Source of the DNA: Thermacetogenium sp. UBA5472
GTDB lineage: Bacteria; Bacillota; DSM-12270; Thermacetogeniales; Thermacetogeniaceae
Direction of reading: 5' to 3'
DNA: 16,373 nucleotides
Assembly: GCA_002426495.1 (NCBI GenBank)
Contig: DIQC01000049.1
Location: forward strand, 14,917 to 31,289
Shown in pieces: positions 7,398-14,365 of the stretch. The number at the start of each line of letters is the position of its first letter. The first letter of the stretch is position 1. The translations under genes and the position numbers were made by a program. A model generated the notes under the pieces. It was not told where the DNA came from. It searched no databases and saw only the letters and a list, made by a program, of their open reading frames with translations.

Positions 7398-7981
7398 TGG
7401 CACAGGGAACAAAACGGATTATGATTGCCGGAGTCGGAGGCCAGGGGATCCTGTTGGTATCCCGCATCCTCTCCAATGGTTTGATCAAGGCAGGTTATGA
7501 TGTAAAAAGCTCTGAGGTACACGGTATGGCACAGCGGGGAGGAAGCGTGGTTACCCAACTTTCATTTGGAGAGAAGGTCTATTCTCCCATAATAGGAGCG
7601 GGAGCGGTAGATCTACTCATCACACTGGAGAAGTTAGAGGCCTTGCGCTATGTGCATTTCCTGAAGAAAAATGGCACTTTGCTGATGAATGAGAGGGAGA
7701 TTCCTTCTTTGCCTATCCTGACAGGGGCTGTTGAGTACCCGACAGATATCAAGGAGCAGCTAGCGAAATATCCTGTTTCTCTATATAGTATCGATGCTGA
7801 CAAAGAGGCAGAGAAACTGGGGAATCTGAGGGTGATGAATGTGGTGCTATTGGGCGCCATGGTCAAACTGGCTGGCCTAGCAGATCTGGTGGATTGGTCT
7901 GCTGTTGTTGCAGAGGAGGTCAAGCCTGCCTACCGGGATGTTAATATTAAAGCTTTTTCAGTAGGAACAAATCTGGTGTGA
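7397..7981 (+). CDS. iorB: Indolepyruvate:ferredoxin oxidoreductase, beta subunit
   Basis: Small subunit of IOR, homologous to the gamma domain of pyruvate:ferredoxin oxidoreductase. GVGGQGILLVSRIL (about residues 13-26), SSEVHGMAQRGGSV (about 38-51) and the following SPIIGAGAVDLLITLE are hallmark segments. Length 194 aa matches the family. It overlaps the iorA stop as TAATG and has AGGAGGT 11 nt upstream inside iorA, so the two are translationally coupled. A strong intrinsic terminator follows at 8038. Acting with IorA, it handles indolepyruvate, phenylpyruvate and hydroxyphenylpyruvate in characterised archaeal enzymes; the specificity here cannot be read from sequence. Confidence 0.95.
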   Translation: MAQGTKRIMIAGVGGQGILLVSRILSNGLIKAGYDVKSSEVHGMAQRGGSVVTQLSFGEKVYSPIIGAGAVDLLITLEKLEALRYVHFLKKNGTLLMNEREIPSLPILTGAVEYPTDIKEQLAKYPVSLYSIDADKEAEKLGNLRVMNVVLLGAMVKLAGLADLVDWSAVVAEEVKPAYRDVNIKAFSVGTNLV

Positions 7982-7996
7982 AAACTGGGTTTAATT

Positions 7997-8008
7997 GGGA
8001 CGCGAGAA
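7997..8008 (+). repeat. Half-copy of the GGGACGCGAGAA element
   Basis: GGGACGCGAGAA lies just after iorB. Its CGCGAGAA is the reverse complement of TTCTCGCG in the block at 5251-5267 before iorA. The two may be opposite ends of REP-like palindromes left on both sides of iorAB. It is short and could be chance. Confidence 0.3.
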
Positions 8009-8037
8009 TTCGTTGAAAGCGGCTATGCCGATTTATT

Positions 8038-8083
8038 ACTGGTTGGTGTCTTCGTCAGAAGCGCCAACCAGTTGTTTATTTTG
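8038..8083 (+). terminator. Terminator of the paaK-iorAB region
   Basis: Long hairpin. ACTGGTTGG (8038-8046) pairs perfectly with CCAACCAGT (8064-8072), and the stem continues inward with two G-U pairs and one bulge to TTC/GAA around a 4-nt loop. TGTTTATTTT follows. It sits 56 bp after the iorB stop and separates the operon from the debris beyond. Confidence 0.9.
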
Positions 8084-8087
8084 TGTA

Positions 8088-8243
8088 AAAATGTTGTATG
8101 CTTATTCCCCTCTCCTGTATCCTGATTTGCATCCGGAATTCTCAGGTGTTGGACCTGTTATCGGTTCACATATCAGCCCTGGTACAGTGGGGATAAGTTG
8201 GTATCTTCTTACTCCACAATTCAAAAAAACAGTTGATTATTAA
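8088..8243 (+). pseudogene. C-terminal fragment of a DegV-family fatty-acid-binding protein
   Basis: The frame ending at the TAA 8241-8243 encodes GVGPVIGSHISPGTVGISWY near its end. This closely resembles the conserved DegV tail (GPVIGxHxGPGxxG followed by an aromatic end), in which the protein contacts the bound fatty acid. Only about 50 residues are left of a protein normally near 280 aa, and the glycine of the HxGPG motif is serine here. No ribosome binding site belongs to it, and the open frame runs back through the upstream terminator, so it is a remnant and not a gene. The identification rests on one motif. Confidence 0.6.
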
Positions 8244-8276
8244 ACAGAAGTGACCCAGGATGGGGGATCCGTGAGG

Positions 8277-8325
8277 AAAAAAAGAGGGGATCCTTATCAA
8301 GCCCAGGGGCCAGGCTCCCCTCTTT
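8277..8325 (-). terminator. Terminator of copZ (minus strand)
   Basis: AAAGAGGGGA (8281-8290) pairs perfectly with TCCCCTCTTT (8316-8325). Read on the minus strand, the stem is followed by a run of seven T. A smaller GC-rich hairpin is nested in the loop. A second dyad, GCCATGA/TCATGGC (8326-8332 with 8342-8348), lies between it and the copZ stop. It could also stop plus-strand read-through. Confidence 0.85.
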
Positions 8326-8349
8326 GCCATGACCGCCTCTCTCATGGCA

Positions 8350-8556
8350 TTATTTTACCTTATAACCAGCTGTCTCAACCGCGTTTTTGATTTGTAATTC
8401 TCCGACCTTTTCCGGATCGAAGGATACCGTAAGCGCGCCTTGTTCTACATCGGCGCTTGCCTCTAAAACGCCGTTCAGTTGGTTAACCGCCTTTTCCACT
8501 GCGTTCTTACAATGCCCGCATTGCATGCCTTCAACCTTCAGCATTAGCTTTTCCAT
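8350..8556 (-). CDS. copZ: CopZ-like copper chaperone (HMA domain)
   Basis: A single heavy-metal-associated domain of 68 aa, the usual CopZ length. The metal-binding motif GMQCGHC lies at about residues 10-16 with cysteines 13 and 16. These proteins carry Cu(I) in the cytoplasm and pass it to the CopA efflux ATPase or to a CsoR/CopY-type sensor. The ATG is preceded by GGAGG at 7 nt on the minus strand, and a strong terminator follows, so the gene itself looks intact. It lies directly downstream of a wrecked copA-like gene on the same strand, so its usual partner here is gone. It may serve another CopA elsewhere or be on its way to loss. Confidence 0.93.
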   Translation of the reverse strand: MEKLMLKVEGMQCGHCKNAVEKAVNQLNGVLEASADVEQGALTVSFDPEKVGELQIKNAVETAGYKVK

Positions 8557-8625
8557 GATAACCTCCTTTCAGAAACCCTTGTTGCAGAGTTCCTGTATTT
8601 ACTAGATTTTGTTTACTCATGCTGG

Positions 8626-9006
8626 TCAGATCTTTCCATAACTATAACTACCCTGAAAACAAAACTGCTCTGCCACAGCTGCCAGACCGGCCAAATTATT
8701 GCCCTGCATGGCGATGATTACCGTTTTGCCTTCTTCTTCCCAGCTGCTTTTCTGCGGGAGCAGTGTAGACAGATCGATAGCAAATGAAGCGGCCAATGTT
8801 TCATTGCCGATCTGCCAGGTTTCATCCGACAAACCGAATCGGATTCCCTGCCCAGGGATAGCCTGGAAATTATCGACATTGCCGACCCCTGTTCCCACCA
8901 TAATCGCTGTCGGCGTAGCCAATCCTAATGCGCAGGGGCAGGCGACAACCAACACTGTGACCATATGCATCAATGCCCTCTCAAATCCAGCGCCTACCCT
9001 ATATTA
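8626..9006 (-). pseudogene. copA: Remnant of a CopA-type P1B copper-exporting ATPase
   Basis: Read on the minus strand from about 9003, the frame gives GFERAL then VACPCALGLATPTAIMVGTG, the membrane CPC metal site of P1B ATPases. It passes straight into an AIPGQGI and IGNETLAA stretch typical of the nucleotide-binding domain, then EEEGKTVIIAMQGNNLAGLAAVAE. The phosphorylation loop with DKTGT that must lie between is missing. The N-terminal metal-binding and first membrane helices, and the C-terminal half with the hinge GDGxND and last helices, are also absent. A stop codon lies at 9006-9004 upstream. About 125 of roughly 750-800 residues remain, so it cannot pump copper. It is followed by intact copZ, fitting a former copA-copZ operon. 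Confidence 0.88.
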
Positions 9007-9054
9007 CAAGAAATAAATTCAACTGTATAGCAAGATATTTTCAATAAAATATTG

Positions 9055-9083
9055 TTGACAAATATGGATGAGTGAAATATTTT
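9055..9083 (+). promoter_or_regulatory. Possible orphan sigma-A promoter
   Basis: TTGACA (9055-9060), 17-bp spacer, TATTTT (9078-9083). It points toward the tRNA operon, which has a better promoter of its own 110 bp later. No convincing gene lies between. It may be an upstream tRNA promoter or a leftover of the decayed region. Confidence 0.35.
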
Positions 9084-9166
9084 TAATTCAGTGAAGTTAA
9101 ACATATTCCTTTTGTGCTATGGCAACTATAAGGGTGTAGGAATGAACGGAAATGAATTCATTATAC

Positions 9167-9195
9167 TTGACAAGCGGCTCAATAGCGTTTAGAAT
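9167..9195 (+). promoter_or_regulatory. Promoter of the tRNA-His-Gln-Lys operon
   Basis: Consensus TTGACA (9167-9172), 17-bp spacer, TAGAAT (9190-9195), giving a start near 9202, about 18 bp before the first tRNA. Perfect -35 and spacing suit a strong stable-RNA promoter. Confidence 0.85.
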
Positions 9196-9219
9196 ATTAA
9201 ATGCTGATTTACTTTAGAT

Positions 9220-9297
9220 GGTGGGTGTAGCTCAGCAGGCTAGAGCACCAGGTTGTGGCCCTGGGGGTCGTGGGTTCAAGTCCCATCACTCACCCCA
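9220..9297 (+). tRNA. tRNA-His (anticodon GTG)
   Basis: Acceptor GTGGGTG/CACTCAC with one G-U pair. An extra G at -1 (9220) faces discriminator C, the identity pair of bacterial tRNA-His. Anticodon stem CCAGG/CCTGG, loop TTGTGGC with anticodon GTG, T-arm GGGTTCAAGTCCC, encoded CCA. First gene of a three-tRNA operon. Confidence 0.96.
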
Positions 9298-9308
9298 TAG
9301 TTTCACAG

Positions 9309-9383
9309 TGGGGCGTCGCCAAGCGGTAAGGCACGGGACTTTGGCTCCCGCACGCGAAGGTTCGAATCCTTCCGCCCCAGCCA
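9309..9383 (+). tRNA. tRNA-Gln (anticodon TTG)
   Basis: Acceptor TGGGGCG/CGCCCCA, D-arm TCGCCAAGCGGTAAGGC, anticodon stem CGGGA/TCCCG around CTTTGGC (anticodon TTG), T-arm AGGTTCGAATCCT, discriminator G, encoded CCA. It lies 11 bp after tRNA-His. Confidence 0.97.
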
Positions 9384-9419
9384 TTCGTTATTAATAAGTG
9401 ATAAGTGAATATATTAAAT

Positions 9420-9495
<76 letters not shown>

Positions 9496-9497
9496 GC

Positions 9498-9540
9498 AAG
9501 GAAACAAAGGGGATGTTCTTTTTGTTTCCTTTTTATTTTT
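9498..9540 (+). terminator. Terminator of the tRNA operon
   Basis: An 11-bp stem AAGGAAACAAA (9498-9508) with TTTGTTTCCTT (9521-9531), followed by TTTTATTTTT. It starts directly after the CCA of tRNA-Lys. Confidence 0.9.
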
Positions 9541-9570
9541 GAGCAATTTTTGACAGAGAGGATGCAATTT

Positions 9571-9633
9571 ATGGCTTGGATTTATGTATTGCTTGCAGGA
9601 TTTGTGGAGATTTTTTGGGTGATAAGGACAAAA
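9571..9633 (+). pseudogene. 5' stub of an SMR-family small multidrug exporter
   Basis: The frame starting ATG at 9571 reads MAWIYVLLAGFVEIFWVI. This matches the first membrane helix of SMR exporters (EmrE/SugE type, usual start MAWIYLxxAGxxE with the essential glutamate, Glu13 here). After about 20 codons it runs into the palindromic element starting at 9634 and stops at 9678, so about 80 of roughly 105 residues are missing. The site before the ATG (AGAGAGGATG) is a usable ribosome binding site, and TTGACA occurs at 9550. The element insertion or an associated deletion probably broke the gene. The first helix alone cannot make a transporter. Confidence 0.7.
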
Positions 9634-9689
9634 GGGGACATTCCTTTTTTGCCACTAGCGGCGAAATGTGACATTTAAGGAACGTCCCC
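9634..9689. repeat. 56-bp REP/MITE-like palindromic element
   Basis: Terminal inverted repeats GGGGACATTCCTT (9634-9646) and AAGGAACGTCCCC (9677-9689) match at 12 of 13 positions. Inside are two smaller dyads: GCCACTAGCGGC (9651-9662) and AAATGTGACATTT (9664-9676). Such nested GGGGAC palindromes are often repeated in intergenic regions of clostridial genomes and are suspected to be moved by Y1 (RAYT/IS200-like) transposases. No transposase is present here. A related GGGGAC block lies at 5251. Confidence 0.7.
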
Positions 9690-9773
9690 TTCTGGGAAAA
9701 AAGCAGGAAAAACAATTGCGGTTAACGTATACTGGAACGTAAGCAGTTAAATGAATATAAGGATGAAACAATA

Positions 9774-11993
9774 ATGAGCAATACCACCTATACTCACTTA
9801 CTTAAAAACGCAAAACTGATCTTGAAAAAGCATTTCGGTTACCCCTCCTTCAGAAAAGGACAGGAAAAGATCATAGCCAATGTGTTACAAGGGCAGGACA
9901 CCATCTGCATTATGCCTACAGGCGGGGGGAAATCTATTTGCTATCAGATTCCGGCTTTACTGCTGGAGGGGACCACTATCGTCATCTCCCCTTTAATCTC
10001 ATTGATGAAGGACCAGGTGGATACACTCCAAGGATTGGGAATGCCCGCTACGTTTATCAACAGCTCTATCGATTATCATGAAGCAGCGCAACGCTTCCGG
10101 GAAACCCAACAGGGCAAGTACAAACTTCTTTATATCGCCCCGGAACGCCTGATGGCAGGACAGTTCTCAGCACAGTTGACATCCCTCCCCATTTCACTGG
10201 TGGCTATCGATGAAGCCCATTGTATCTCCCAGTGGGGACATGACTTTCGGCCAAGCTATCGTGACATTATGCCTTTTTTAGAGACATTACCTAAAAGGCC
10301 GGTGGTCACTGCTTTTACGGCAACCGCCACACCTGAAGTCACTCAAGATATTATCCAGTTATTGCGCTTGCAAAATTCCAATGTTTACATAGCCGGTTTT
10401 GACCGAGAAAACCTCTTCTTTTCAGTGGTCCGCGGTGAGAATAAACGGGATTTCTTATTGAGCTTTCTTCAGAATCACCAAGAGGAAGCAGGCATTATTT
10501 ACACTGCCACCAGAAAAGAAGCCGACAACCTCTACGAGATGCTAGGCAGAAAGGGATACGCAGTAGGAAGATATCATGCGGGACTATCTGATCAGGAACG
10601 CTCAGCGAATCAAGAAAAATTCTTGTACGATGATCTGAAAATCATAGTGGCAACCAACGCCTTTGGCATGGGAATCGACAAATCAAATGTCCGCTATGTC
10701 ATTCATTACAATATGCCGAAAAATATGGAAGCCTATTACCAGGAGGCCGGCAGGGCTGGCCGGGATGGAGATCCCAGTAACTGTATCCTGCTTTTTTCAC
10801 CACAGGACACCTTTATTCAAAGATTTTTAATCGAACAGTCAACCCAGGAGCCGGCCAGGAAGGAAGGGGAGTACAAAAAACTGCGTGCCATGATCGGTTA
10901 TTGTTATACACCGCACTGCCTGCGCAACTATATCCTGCATTATTTCGGGGAAGAGACCACCGAGGAGTGCGGAAAATGCGGAACCTGTAATGATGAGTAC
11001 GAACTCCAAGAGATCACCATTGAAGCACAAAAAATCCTCTCGTGTGTGATTCGCATGAAAGAAAGATTCGGCATCTCACTGATAGCAGATGTTTTGAAGG
11101 GTTCCCAAAGTCAAAAAGTACTCAGCTACGGGTTTGACAAACTGTCCACCTACGGCTTGTTAAGCAATATGAAAACAAAAGAGATAACCGATCTGATCAA
11201 CTATCTCTTGGCAGAACAGTACATTACTTTGCAGGGCGGACAATTTCCCGTGGTCAAGCTCACTCGCAAAGCAGTCCCTGCCCTCAAGAGCCAGGAGAAA
11301 GTATATAGAAAGGTGCGCATCAAAAAAGAGACCGCTGCCCCGGACAGCCAGCTGTTTGAAAAACTGCGTACACTGCGTAAAGGGATTTCACAACAGGAAA
11401 ACATCCCACCATATGTCATCTTTCACGATTTCACACTGCGTGAAATGGCTGAGATTTGCCCAACAGATCAGGTATTAATGCTGGCCATCAAAGGGATGGG
11501 TGAGACTAAGTTCGCTCGCTACGGCTACTTGTTCCTAGAAGTGATCCGGAAACATCTAAAGGAAACCGGCAGTCCACAACACATTGCACCTAATCCACCC
11601 ACTATATCTTCTGCCCCTGTTCCGCCTGCCGCACCTTCCGGCAGCTCACAGACAGAACCTCCGGCAAAATCGCCGACTGCAAAGCGCACACCTAGCTATA
11701 TCACTTCCTACATGATGTACCAGGAGGGAGATACCTGCGCAGAGATTGCCCAAAAACGCAGCCTGACACTGACAACAGTACAGGATCATATCATACGCAG
11801 CGGTATGGAAGGATATGAACTAGACTGGGATGCCCTGATTCCCCAAGAGTATGAGGAGCTAATACTGGAAAAGGTCAAAACCCTTGGCACCAATAAATTA
11901 AGGCCGATCAAAGATGCACTGCCTGATAAAGTGAGCTACCTTGCTATCAGAGCGGTGATCGGAAAGTATGGGGAGAATACACAGAAGGATTGA
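9774..11993 (+). CDS. recQ: RecQ ATP-dependent DNA helicase
   Basis: 3'-5' superfamily 2 DNA helicase for recombination and replication-fork repair. Walker A MPTGGGKS 47-54, SPLISLMKDQ about 74-83, DEAH 146-149, TATATPE about 182-188, and the motif VI region QEAGRAGRDG 323-332. The RecQ zinc site is complete: C382, C399, C402, C405 (CLRNYILHYFGE then CGKCGTC). A winged-helix RQC region follows (about 410-500), an HRDC domain (about 524-592), a Pro/Ser/Ala-rich linker (about 600-640), and a C-terminal helix-turn-helix extension of about 100 residues containing EIAQKRSLTLTTVQDHI. Length 739 aa exceeds the 600-aa core because of this extension, which is common in Firmicutes. The ATG at 9774 follows AAGGATG by 8 nt. 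It stands alone between the SMR debris and the sigma-54 regulator. Confidence 0.97.
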   Translation: MSNTTYTHLLKNAKLILKKHFGYPSFRKGQEKIIANVLQGQDTICIMPTGGGKSICYQIPALLLEGTTIVISPLISLMKDQVDTLQGLGMPATFINSSIDYHEAAQRFRETQQGKYKLLYIAPERLMAGQFSAQLTSLPISLVAIDEAHCISQWGHDFRPSYRDIMPFLETLPKRPVVTAFTATATPEVTQDIIQLLRLQNSNVYIAGFDRENLFFSVVRGENKRDFLLSFLQNHQEEAGIIYTATRKEADNLYEMLGRKGYAVGRYHAGLSDQERSANQEKFLYDDLKIIVATNAFGMGIDKSNVRYVIHYNMPKNMEAYYQEAGRAGRDGDPSNCILLFSPQDTFIQRFLIEQSTQEPARKEGEYKKLRAMIGYCYTPHCLRNYILHYFGEETTEECGKCGTCNDEYELQEITIEAQKILSCVIRMKERFGISLIADVLKGSQSQKVLSYGFDKLSTYGLLSNMKTKEITDLINYLLAEQYITLQGGQFPVVKLTRKAVPALKSQEKVYRKVRIKKETAAPDSQLFEKLRTLRKGISQQENIPPYVIFHDFTLREMAEICPTDQVLMLAIKGMGETKFARYGYLFLEVIRKHLKETGSPQHIAPNPPTISSAPVPPAAPSGSSQTEPPAKSPTAKRTPSYITSYMMYQEGDTCAEIAQKRSLTLTTVQDHIIRSGMEGYELDWDALIPQEYEELILEKVKTLGTNKLRPIKDALPDKVSYLAIRAVIGKYGENTQKD

Positions 11994-12005
11994 CGGATCC
12001 TTTTT
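11985..12005 (+). terminator. Weak terminator overlapping the recQ stop
   Basis: AAGGAT (11985-11990) pairs with ATCCTT (11997-12002) around a 6-nt loop that contains most of the TGA stop, followed by a short T-run ending at 12005. The stem is short and not very GC-rich. Confidence 0.45.
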
Positions 12006-12140
12006 ATCATATCGGTTGAGGGAGCAGGAAGGAAAACGCTAACAAATATTTAATAATTAATAAGAGGGGCTTTGTGTATGCACATGATTTATGGTTATGG
12101 GTCTGTCAAGTAAAATGCAATGACAAAGAGGGGGATAATA

Positions 12141-14144
12141 GTGTATGAAAAGGACGCCCGACGCAAAATCAGAAGTGCCTGGCGTAATTTTCAATGTGGT
12201 AAGCCTGTGGAAACAGGTGATGTTCGGGAAGTAGTTCTGGATTCATGGAAGCGCTGCAAGGGTTATGTAGATCCCTATCAGCAGACAATTAAACAAGTCT
12301 CTGCTCTGAATATCAAAAAAAGGCTAGATAACAATGCTCATTTATTAACAGTTGCCCATGATTTCTTGAAATACTTATATGAGAAAATTCTAAATGGCGA
12401 AGGGATGGTTGTTCTTTCCGATGCTGAAGGAATAATTATCTTGGCGATGGGGTCTTCCGGGTCTGCTTCTGCTCCCGAATTAGGTACTGATTGGCGTGAA
12501 AAAACCGTTGGCACCAATGCGGTAGGAACTTGTCTTTTGCTTAAACAACCGATACAAATATGGGCCGAAGAGCATTATTGTCAGTTCAACCATTTGTGGT
12601 ACTGTTCAGGGGCACCCATTTTTGCCCCGGATGGTAAACTACTCGGTTGTTTGAATGTTTCAGGAACATCTGAGAGTGTTCATGCTCATACTCTCGGTAT
12701 GGTAATCGGTGTGGCTGATGCTATTGAAAAGCAACTAAGAATTAACCAAGTGGCGGCAGATAATCAGAAAATAATCAGACAGCAGTCAGAAATTTTGGAA
12801 ATCATTTCAGATGGAGTATTAATAGTAGAACCGACAGGTAATATCTCTCATGTAAATCAAAAGGCTCTCCAACTGCTGCAAACATCTAAAGAAGAGATCC
12901 TGCATAAACCTTTGAAAAATATCATACCATCAGGAATAGAGATACAAGAACTGTTTCATTCTCAAAAAATGTTGCATGATCTAGAAATCAATATGGGTCT
13001 GCCTGAAAGGCGTAAGAACTGTTTCATTTTGACTGCATTGACTAAAAATGCTCAGGGCATACCGGAAAGCATCATCATCTCTTTTAAGCCAGCGAAAAAA
13101 GCACATGCCCCGGTCAACAAAGTGACAGGGTTTAAAGGCAGATATAGTTTTGAACACATGATAGGAAAATCAATAATATTCCAACAAGTGATTCATCAAG
13201 GCAAATTGGCAGCATCAAATAATTTGCATGTTCTACTTACCGGAGAGAGTGGAATAGGGAAGGATCTTATGGCCAGGGCAATCCATGAGGCCAGTGACCG
13301 CTCCCAGGGGCCCTTTATTGCTATTAATTGCGGAGCATTACCGCAGGGTCTGGTAGAAAGCGAATTGTTTGGTTTTGAAGGAGGGGCATTTACAGGCTCT
13401 AAGAAAGAAGGAAACCCTGGCAAATTTGAGCTTGCAGATGGAGGAACAATTTATTTGGATGAAATCGGGGAGATGCCTTTAGATGTTCAAGTAGCCCTGC
13501 TGCGGGTCATTCAGGAGAAGTGTATCACCCGCATTGGCGGGAATAAACCCAAGCAAATTGATATACGAGTTATTGCGGCCACCAACAAAAATCTGGAGGA
13601 GGAGGTCCTCAATAAAAAATTCCGTCGAGACCTCTATTTCAGGTTAAATGTCATTTCAATTCGTATGCCATCTCTGATCGAACGTACTGAAGACCTGGGA
13701 CTGCTGATAGATGATATATTGGAGCGTTTAAAGAGGCAAACTGGTAAAACTGATCTTTCCATTGGCGAAGATGCCATGTATTTACTAAAAGCATACCATT
13801 GGCCAGGAAACATTCGTGAACTGGAAAATGTATTAGACAGGGCAGTCTGTGTTTGTGATAGTCAAACAATAACTTCCCGCGAACTGCCCAATTGCCTTCT
13901 TCAAAATGAAGTGCAGCTGAGCCCTGATCTTACTTTGATAAAGCAGAATGAAAGGGTAATGATCATGGAAGTATTAGCCGAGACCAACGGGAACGTCAAG
14001 CAAACAGCTGAAAGGCTGGGAGTTGCTCGCAGTACCATCTACCGTAAATTGAAAAAGTATGGCATATCAATAAGAACAGCAAAAGGGAGAAAGTCTGGTT
14101 TAACTATAACTCAGGTGGATGGCAGTTTCGCCTTATACCACTAG
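12141..14144 (+). CDS. Sigma-54-dependent transcriptional activator (AcoR-like)
   Basis: Enhancer-binding protein that opens sigma-54 promoters using ATP. An N-terminal GAF-type sensory region (about 60-195, with GTDWREKTVGTNAVGT) is followed by a PAS domain (about 215-320). The AAA+ domain has Walker A GESGIGKD about 368-375, the sigma-54-contacting loop GAFTGS 415-420, Walker B GGTIYLDEIGE about 434-444 and FRRDLYFRLNV. A Fis-type helix-turn-helix near the end (about 605-640) includes AERLGVARSTIYRKL. This order matches AcoR, the acetoin-catabolism activator. I chose GTG 12141 because GAGGGGG lies 6 nt before it; an upstream in-frame ATG at 12120 has no ribosome binding site. It is followed by paired dyads and a -24/-12 promoter for adh, its likely target. 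The effector is unknown. Confidence 0.93.
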   Translation: MYEKDARRKIRSAWRNFQCGKPVETGDVREVVLDSWKRCKGYVDPYQQTIKQVSALNIKKRLDNNAHLLTVAHDFLKYLYEKILNGEGMVVLSDAEGIIILAMGSSGSASAPELGTDWREKTVGTNAVGTCLLLKQPIQIWAEEHYCQFNHLWYCSGAPIFAPDGKLLGCLNVSGTSESVHAHTLGMVIGVADAIEKQLRINQVAADNQKIIRQQSEILEIISDGVLIVEPTGNISHVNQKALQLLQTSKEEILHKPLKNIIPSGIEIQELFHSQKMLHDLEINMGLPERRKNCFILTALTKNAQGIPESIIISFKPAKKAHAPVNKVTGFKGRYSFEHMIGKSIIFQQVIHQGKLAASNNLHVLLTGESGIGKDLMARAIHEASDRSQGPFIAINCGALPQGLVESELFGFEGGAFTGSKKEGNPGKFELADGGTIYLDEIGEMPLDVQVALLRVIQEKCITRIGGNKPKQIDIRVIAATNKNLEEEVLNKKFRRDLYFRLNVISIRMPSLIERTEDLGLLIDDILERLKRQTGKTDLSIGEDAMYLLKAYHWPGNIRELENVLDRAVCVCDSQTITSRELPNCLLQNEVQLSPDLTLIKQNERVMIMEVLAETNGNVKQTAERLGVARSTIYRKLKKYGISIRTAKGRKSGLTITQVDGSFALYH

Positions 14145-14172
14145 CAGATGAAGTGGAAATGCTTAGATAAGT

Positions 14173-14222
14173 ATGGAGCACAATGCGTCATAGCTACTGC
14201 TACATGTTGCATTATGCTCCAT
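14173..14222 (+). promoter_or_regulatory. Paired dyads: likely upstream activator sites (UAS)
   Basis: ATGGAGCACAATGC (14173-14186) and GCATTATGCTCCAT (14209-14222) are inverted copies with 13 of 14 matches. Each contains its own small dyad, GCA-N3-TGC, centred at 14182 and 14213. The centres are 31 bp apart, close to three helical turns, and lie about 110-141 bp before the predicted start of the sigma-54 transcript. This is the usual range for enhancer sites of such activators. The full inverted repeat could also fold as a 3' hairpin of the activator mRNA, but no T-run follows. Confidence 0.6.
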
Positions 14223-14297
14223 TTTCAGATCCAGATATTATGCCGAGGCATCGAAAGAAACCTTGCAAACACTACCTCATCAATAACCCTCATTAAT

Positions 14298-14314
14298 TGG
14301 CATGCCTTTTGCTT
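14298..14314 (+). promoter_or_regulatory. Sigma-54 (-24/-12) promoter of adh
   Basis: TGGCAT-N5-TTGCTT matches the consensus TGGCAC-N5-TTGCW at all but one position, with GG (14299-14300) and GC (14311-14312) separated by exactly 10 bp. Predicted start is near 14323, about 45 bp before the adh start. It lies directly after a sigma-54 activator gene. Confidence 0.85.
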
Positions 14315-14320
14315 ATTATC

Positions 14321-14347
14321 AATATTGGGCCTACATGACCCAATATT
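14321..14347 (+). promoter_or_regulatory. Hairpin at the 5' end of the adh transcript
   Basis: AATATTGGG (14321-14329) pairs perfectly with CCCAATATT (14339-14347) around a 9-nt loop, followed by a short T-run and then the ribosome binding site AGAGAGG. It begins at the predicted sigma-54 start. It could be a 5' mRNA-stabilising stem, or a terminator blocking read-through from the activator gene so that adh depends on its own promoter. Confidence 0.5.
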
Positions 14348-14365
14348 TTAAAGAGAGAGGTAGAT

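Noticed and set aside
7995..8243. 82-codon open frame after iorB as a gene
   Set aside because: It runs through the strong terminator at 8038-8083. Only its last part resembles a protein family (DegV), so it is called a fragment.
9143..9193. 16-codon ORF (MNGNEF...) before the tRNA operon
   Set aside because: It overlaps the strong tRNA promoter, and such a short frame is expected by chance.
14148..14351. 67-codon open frame after the activator gene
   Set aside because: It overlaps the UAS dyads, the sigma-54 promoter and the 5' hairpin, has no ribosome binding site and resembles no protein family.
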